DNA from: Streptomyces griseoluteus
GTDB lineage: Bacteria > Actinomycetota > Actinomycetes > Streptomycetales > Streptomycetaceae
NCBI GenBank assembly: GCA_000717735.1
Contig: JOBE01000022.1
Span: 1-64,000, forward strand
Length of the DNA stretch: 64,000 nucleotides
Direction: 5' to 3'
Shown: positions 60,611 to 64,000 of the stretch, piece after piece
Position numbering within the stretch: the first letter of the stretch is position 1
Layout of the letters: every line of letters begins with the position of its first letter
Made by a program: the position numbers and the translations under genes
The notes under the pieces: model-generated
Databases searched by the model: none
What the model saw: the letters and a program-made list of their open reading frames with translations, nothing else
Told to the model about the DNA's origin: nothing

Positions 60611-61800
60611 GCGACGACCGTACGAGCAAGGAAGCCATGAACACCGCACGCACCCCGCTGCCCGTGGTCCTCGCGGGCGCCCGCGGCCACGGCCGCAGCC
60701 ACCTCCTCAACATTCGCCGGCTCGAAGAACAGGGGCTCGTCCGGCTCGCCGGGGTCTGCGAGCTGCGCCCGCTCGACGCGGCCGAACTCGACGGCATCGG
60801 GGACCCGGAGCAGTCCGCCGACTTCGAGGCCCTGCTCGCCTCGACCGGCGCCCGGATCGTGGTGCTCAGCACCCCCATCCAGACCCACACCGACATGACG
60901 CTCGCCGCCGCCCGGCACGGGGCGCACATCCTCCTGGAGAAGCCGCCCGCCCCGTCGCTGGCGGAGTTCCGCCGGATGGCCGACGGGGTCGAGGCCGCCG
61001 GGGTTGCCTGCCAGATCGGCTTCCAGTCACTCGGCTCGCACGCGGTGCCCGCGATCCGCAGGATGGTCGAGGAAGGTGCCATCGGCGAACTCCTCGGCGT
61101 CGGCGGGGCCGGGGCCTGGGTCCGCGACGAGGCCTACTTCCGGCGAGCCCCCTGGGCCGGGCACCGGCGGCTCGGCGGGGTCGACGTCGTCGACGGGGCG
61201 CTCACCAACCCCCTGGCGCACGCCGTCGCCACGGCGCTCGCGCTGTCCGGCTCCACGCGGGCCGAGGACGTCGAGCACATCGAGACCGAGCTGCTGCACG
61301 CCCACGCCATCGAGTCCGACGACACCTCGGCGGTACGGGTCGTGACCTCCGCCGGCACCCAGGTCACCGTCGCGGCGACGCTGTGCGCCGAGACGTCCTC
61401 GGAGCCGTACGTCATCGTCCACGGCAGCCAGGGCCGGATCACCTTCTGGTACCGGCAGGACCGGGTCCTCGTGCAGCGGGCCGGGCACGGCCCGGTGGAG
61501 ACCGAGTACGGCCGCACCGACCTCCTGGAGAACCTCGTCGCCCATGTCACCGACGGCGAGCCGCTGTGGGTGCCGCCTGCGGAGACCGGCGCGTTCATGC
61601 GGATCGTCGAGGCGGTACGGACGGCCGCCGACCCTCTGGAGATCCCCGCCGCGCACTGGCACACCGAGCCCGGCGAGAGCGCGCCGCGCCGGGTCGTCGA
61701 CGGCGTCGACGCCCTGGTCGACGCCAGTGCCGACGGGCTGAGGCTGTTCTCCGAACTCGGCGCCGCCTGGGCGCCGGCGATCCGGGCGGAGGTCCGATGA
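60607..61800 (+). CDS. Gfo/Idh/MocA-family oxidoreductase
   Basis: 397 residues. N-terminal Rossmann domain (LAGARGHGRSHLLNIRRLEEQ), EKP motif (LLEKPPAPS) typical of the family and a C-terminal alpha/beta domain with DVVDGALTNPLAHAVATAL. These enzymes oxidise sugars or derivatives with NAD(P). ATG overlaps the previous stop by four bases; an ATG ten codons later with AGGAAG nearby is an alternative. Possible aldose dehydrogenase of the pathway. Confidence 0.85.
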   Translation: MSDDRTSKEAMNTARTPLPVVLAGARGHGRSHLLNIRRLEEQGLVRLAGVCELRPLDAAELDGIGDPEQSADFEALLASTGARIVVLSTPIQTHTDMTLAAARHGAHILLEKPPAPSLAEFRRMADGVEAAGVACQIGFQSLGSHAVPAIRRMVEEGAIGELLGVGGAGAWVRDEAYFRRAPWAGHRRLGGVDVVDGALTNPLAHAVATALALSGSTRAEDVEHIETELLHAHAIESDDTSAVRVVTSAGTQVTVAATLCAETSSEPYVIVHGSQGRITFWYRQDRVLVQRAGHGPVETEYGRTDLLENLVAHVTDGEPLWVPPAETGAFMRIVEAVRTAADPLEIPAAHWHTEPGESAPRRVVDGVDALVDASADGLRLFSELGAAWAPAIRAEVR

Positions 61801-62642
61801 GCCCCGAGACCCCGACGGTCCTGCGCTGCGCGGGCCGCGCCGTCGCCCACTACACCACCCGGCCCGACCTCGCCCCCGACCACTCGCCCCGGCCGTACCT
61901 CCACCCCGTCACCACCCTCGGCGGCCGGCCCGTGACCGAGACGGTGCCCGAGGACCACCCGCACCACCTGGGCGCGGGCGTCGCGGTGCCCGATGTCGAA
62001 GGACGCAACTTCTGGGGCGGGCGCACCTTCGTGCGCGGCCGTGGCTCGGTCGAGCTCGCCAACCACGGGGTGCAGCGGCACGACGGGTTCAAGCTCTGCG
62101 ACCCGGACGGCTTCGTCGAGGAGCTGACCTGGACCGCCGAAGGCGAGCGGCTGCTCCGGGAACACCGGACGGTGGCGGCCGTCGCGCTCACCGACTCCGC
62201 CTGGGCGCTCGACCTGACGTTCTCCCTCACCAACGTGGCGGGCCGGGACCTGTCGATCGGCAGCCCCGCGACCAACGGCCGGCCGGGCGCCGCGTACGGC
62301 GGCTTCTTCTGGCGCGCGCCGCTGGAGGCCACGGCGCCCGTCGTGTTCGGGGCGGACGCCGACGGCGAGGAGGCGGTGCACGGGGTCCGCTCCGACTGGG
62401 TGGCGCTCGCGGGCGAGGGCTGGACTCTGGTCTTCGCCGGGGCGACCGCGCGGACCCGGGAGGACCCGTGGTTCGTACGCGCCGCCGAGTACCCGGGCGT
62501 CGGTTCCTCCCTCGCGTACGGCGAACGGCTCGCGGTGGCGGACGGGGAGACTTTCGTACGGCGGGTGGTGACCGTCGTCGCCGACGGCCGCCTCGACCGG
62601 GACGGCGCCGCGGCCCTGGTCCGCAAGGCGGTGGCGTCGTGA
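61797..62642 (+). CDS. DUF6807/PmoA-like protein
   Basis: 281 residues, no signal peptide. Motifs PYLHPVTTLGGRPVTETVPEDHPHHLGAGVAVPDVEGRNFWGGR near 33-75 and GGFFWRAPLE are characteristic of the DUF6807 family, commonly beside Gfo/Idh genes in carbohydrate operons. Its reaction is not described with certainty. ATG overlaps the upstream stop by four bases and the gene itself overlaps the GH43 start by four bases. Confidence 0.82.
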   Translation: MSPETPTVLRCAGRAVAHYTTRPDLAPDHSPRPYLHPVTTLGGRPVTETVPEDHPHHLGAGVAVPDVEGRNFWGGRTFVRGRGSVELANHGVQRHDGFKLCDPDGFVEELTWTAEGERLLREHRTVAAVALTDSAWALDLTFSLTNVAGRDLSIGSPATNGRPGAAYGGFFWRAPLEATAPVVFGADADGEEAVHGVRSDWVALAGEGWTLVFAGATARTREDPWFVRAAEYPGVGSSLAYGERLAVADGETFVRRVVTVVADGRLDRDGAAALVRKAVAS

Positions 62643-64000
62643 CCCCCGCGACCGCGACCGTCACCGGCGACCTGGGCGACGGTACGTACCGCAACCCGGT
62701 CCTGGCGGCCGACTGGTCCGACCCTGACGTCCTGCGGGTGGGCGAGGACTACTACCTGACCGCGTCCAGCTTCGGCCGCGCCCCCGGCCTTCCGCTGCTG
62801 CACTCCCGGGACCTGGTCAACTGGACGCTCGTCGGCCACGCCCTGAAGCGGCTCGAACCGGCCGCCGCGTTCACGGAGCCCCGACACGACCGGGGCGTGT
62901 GGGCACCTTCGTTCCGGCACCACGACGGACGGTTCTGGATCTTCTGGGGCGACCCCGACCACGGCATCTACCAGGTCAACGCGGCTTCGGTGCGCGGCCC
63001 CTGGACGACACCGCACCTGGTGAAGGCGGGCCGCGGTCTGATCGACGCCTGCCCCCTGTGGGACGAGGAGTCGGGCGAGGCGTACCTGGCGCACGCCCTG
63101 GCCAAGTCCCGCGCGGGGATCAACAACCGGCTGATCGGGCACCGGATGAGCCCGGACGGGTCGAAGGTGCTCGACGAGGGCCGGGTCCTCGTCGACGCCG
63201 ACCGGATACCCGGCTGGTTCACCCTGGAAGGCCCCAAGCTCTACCGGCACGACGGCTGGTTCTGGATCCTGGCTCCGGCCGGGGGCGTGGCCACCGGCTG
63301 GCAGGGCGCGCTCCGGTCGCGGTCGTTCCTCGGCCCGTACGAGGAACGGATCGTCCTGGCGCAGGGCGACACCGACGTCAACGGCCCGCACCAGGGCGGC
63401 TGGGTGCGCACCCAGCACGGCGAGGACTGGTTCCTGCACTTCCAGCAGTCGGGCGCGCACGGCCGGCTCGTCCATCTCCAGCCGATGCGCTGGGACGGGG
63501 ACGGCTGGCCGGTGCTCGGCGACGACGGCGCACCGGTCCGCGTCCACCCGAAGCCCGGTCTGCCGGAGCAGCCGCGCGCGCGGCCCGCCGTGGACGACAC
63601 CTTCCCCGGCGGGCGGTTCGGACGCCAGTGGCAGTGGACCGCCAACCCGGCCGAGGGCTGGGCCAGTCAGCACACCGGTGACGGCCTGAGGCTCGGCTGT
63701 GTGCGGACGGACCGCCTCGACGACCTGCGGAGCGTGCCGCACGTCCTCACCCAGCGGCTGCCCGCCGGGGAGCTCGTGGTCGAGGTCGGACTGCGGCTCG
63801 ACTCCACGGCGCCCGGGTCCCGCGCGGGGCTCGTCGTCCTCGGCGACGCGTACGCCTGGATCGGGCTGGAGCGGGCCCCGGACGGCACGGCCCGGCTCGT
63901 GCACCGTTTCGCGCCGGCCAACGCCGACGTCGAACGGGACGCGGCGCACCCGCGGCCGGTCTCCGGCGACCGGGTCCTGCTGCGGATCGAGGTCACGGCG
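62639..64000 (+). CDS. GH43-family glycosidase (partial, 3' end outside window)
   Basis: At least 454 residues; the reading frame stays open to the window edge. Starts at GTG (GTGACCCCC) overlapping the DUF6807 stop by four bases. GH43 catalytic residues: Asp28 in ADWSDPDV (base), Asp136 in LIDACPLWDE and Glu197 in TLEGPKLY (acid). A second domain from about residue 320 is the concanavalin-like GH43 C-terminal domain that also resembles the DUF1349 protein at 20.4 kb. No signal peptide, so it acts on imported xylo- or arabino-oligosaccharides. Confidence 0.9.
   Translation, partial: MTPATATVTGDLGDGTYRNPVLAADWSDPDVLRVGEDYYLTASSFGRAPGLPLLHSRDLVNWTLVGHALKRLEPAAAFTEPRHDRGVWAPSFRHHDGRFWIFWGDPDHGIYQVNAASVRGPWTTPHLVKAGRGLIDACPLWDEESGEAYLAHALAKSRAGINNRLIGHRMSPDGSKVLDEGRVLVDADRIPGWFTLEGPKLYRHDGWFWILAPAGGVATGWQGALRSRSFLGPYEERIVLAQGDTDVNGPHQGGWVRTQHGEDWFLHFQQSGAHGRLVHLQPMRWDGDGWPVLGDDGAPVRVHPKPGLPEQPRARPAVDDTFPGGRFGRQWQWTANPAEGWASQHTGDGLRLGCVRTDRLDDLRSVPHVLTQRLPAGELVVEVGLRLDSTAPGSRAGLVVLGDAYAWIGLERAPDGTARLVHRFAPANADVERDAAHPRPVSGDRVLLRIEVTA

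Overview
The window is very GC-rich, uses GTG and TTG starts freely, has many 4-base gene overlaps (GTGA/ATGA), sugar ABC systems with no ATPase gene of their own, and dense LacI/ROK/IclR/GntR regulators beside glycosidases. All of this points to a Streptomyces (or close actinomycete) chromosome. I see no tRNA, rRNA, CRISPR array, insertion sequence or phage gene.

Region 1 (0-18.9 kb) is mixed: an FdhF/YdeP-type molybdopterin oxidoreductase, a secreted PI-PLC + SGNH-hydrolase + VCBS-repeat protein, a membrane-anchored PQQ-type beta-propeller, a lipoprotein, a small STAS-like protein, an AXE1-type esterase, an orphan opcA, small membrane proteins, a WGR/beta-propeller gene pair, a MacB-type ABC exporter and an MBL-fold hydrolase. 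It also holds two internally deleted gene relics: a SpoIIE-type phosphatase (7.3-8.6 kb) and an M20 peptidase (11.9-12.2 kb).

Region 2 (18.9-64 kb) is almost entirely plant cell-wall sugar catabolism. 18.9-23.8 kb: xylose (ROK repressor, xylB, xylA and a 23-bp palindrome between the divergent genes). 23.8-25.3 kb: LacI regulator and rhamnose mutarotase. 25.5-33.7 kb: galactan system (LacI, two permeases, binding lipoprotein, divergent GH42 beta-galactosidase, GH53 endo-galactanase). 33.8-39.8 kb: an oxidative (De Ley-Doudoroff-type) galactose route, namely dehydratase, SDR dehydrogenase, sugar-acid kinase, KDPGal-type aldolase and lactonase, with a ROK regulator. 39.8-45.3 kb: an uncharacterised sugar-acid module (IclR, enolase-superfamily dehydratase, zinc dehydrogenase, U32-like barrel protein) followed by a LacI regulator. 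45.3-54.6 kb: GH95-like enzyme, ABC permeases with a Tat-type binding lipoprotein, and a GH3 enzyme carrying a fascin-like insert. 55.3-64 kb: GntR, keto-deoxy sugar-acid dehydratase, IlvD/Edd dehydratase (a Weimberg-type pentonate route), two permeases, a Gfo/Idh oxidoreductase, a DUF6807-type protein and a GH43 enzyme cut by the window end.

The sugars implied (galactose, arabinose/xylose, rhamnose, possibly fucose) are those of rhamnogalacturonan-I side chains and arabinoxylan. Repeated operator-like palindromes appear to tie separate clusters together. TCGAAGCGCTTCGA occurs perfectly three times, and a TYCGRAATATCGAAC-type motif lies before both the 40.8-kb and the 58.8-kb operons. The promoter at 58.7 kb seems to carry both, which would connect the unknown sugar-acid module to the pentonate/GH43 operon.
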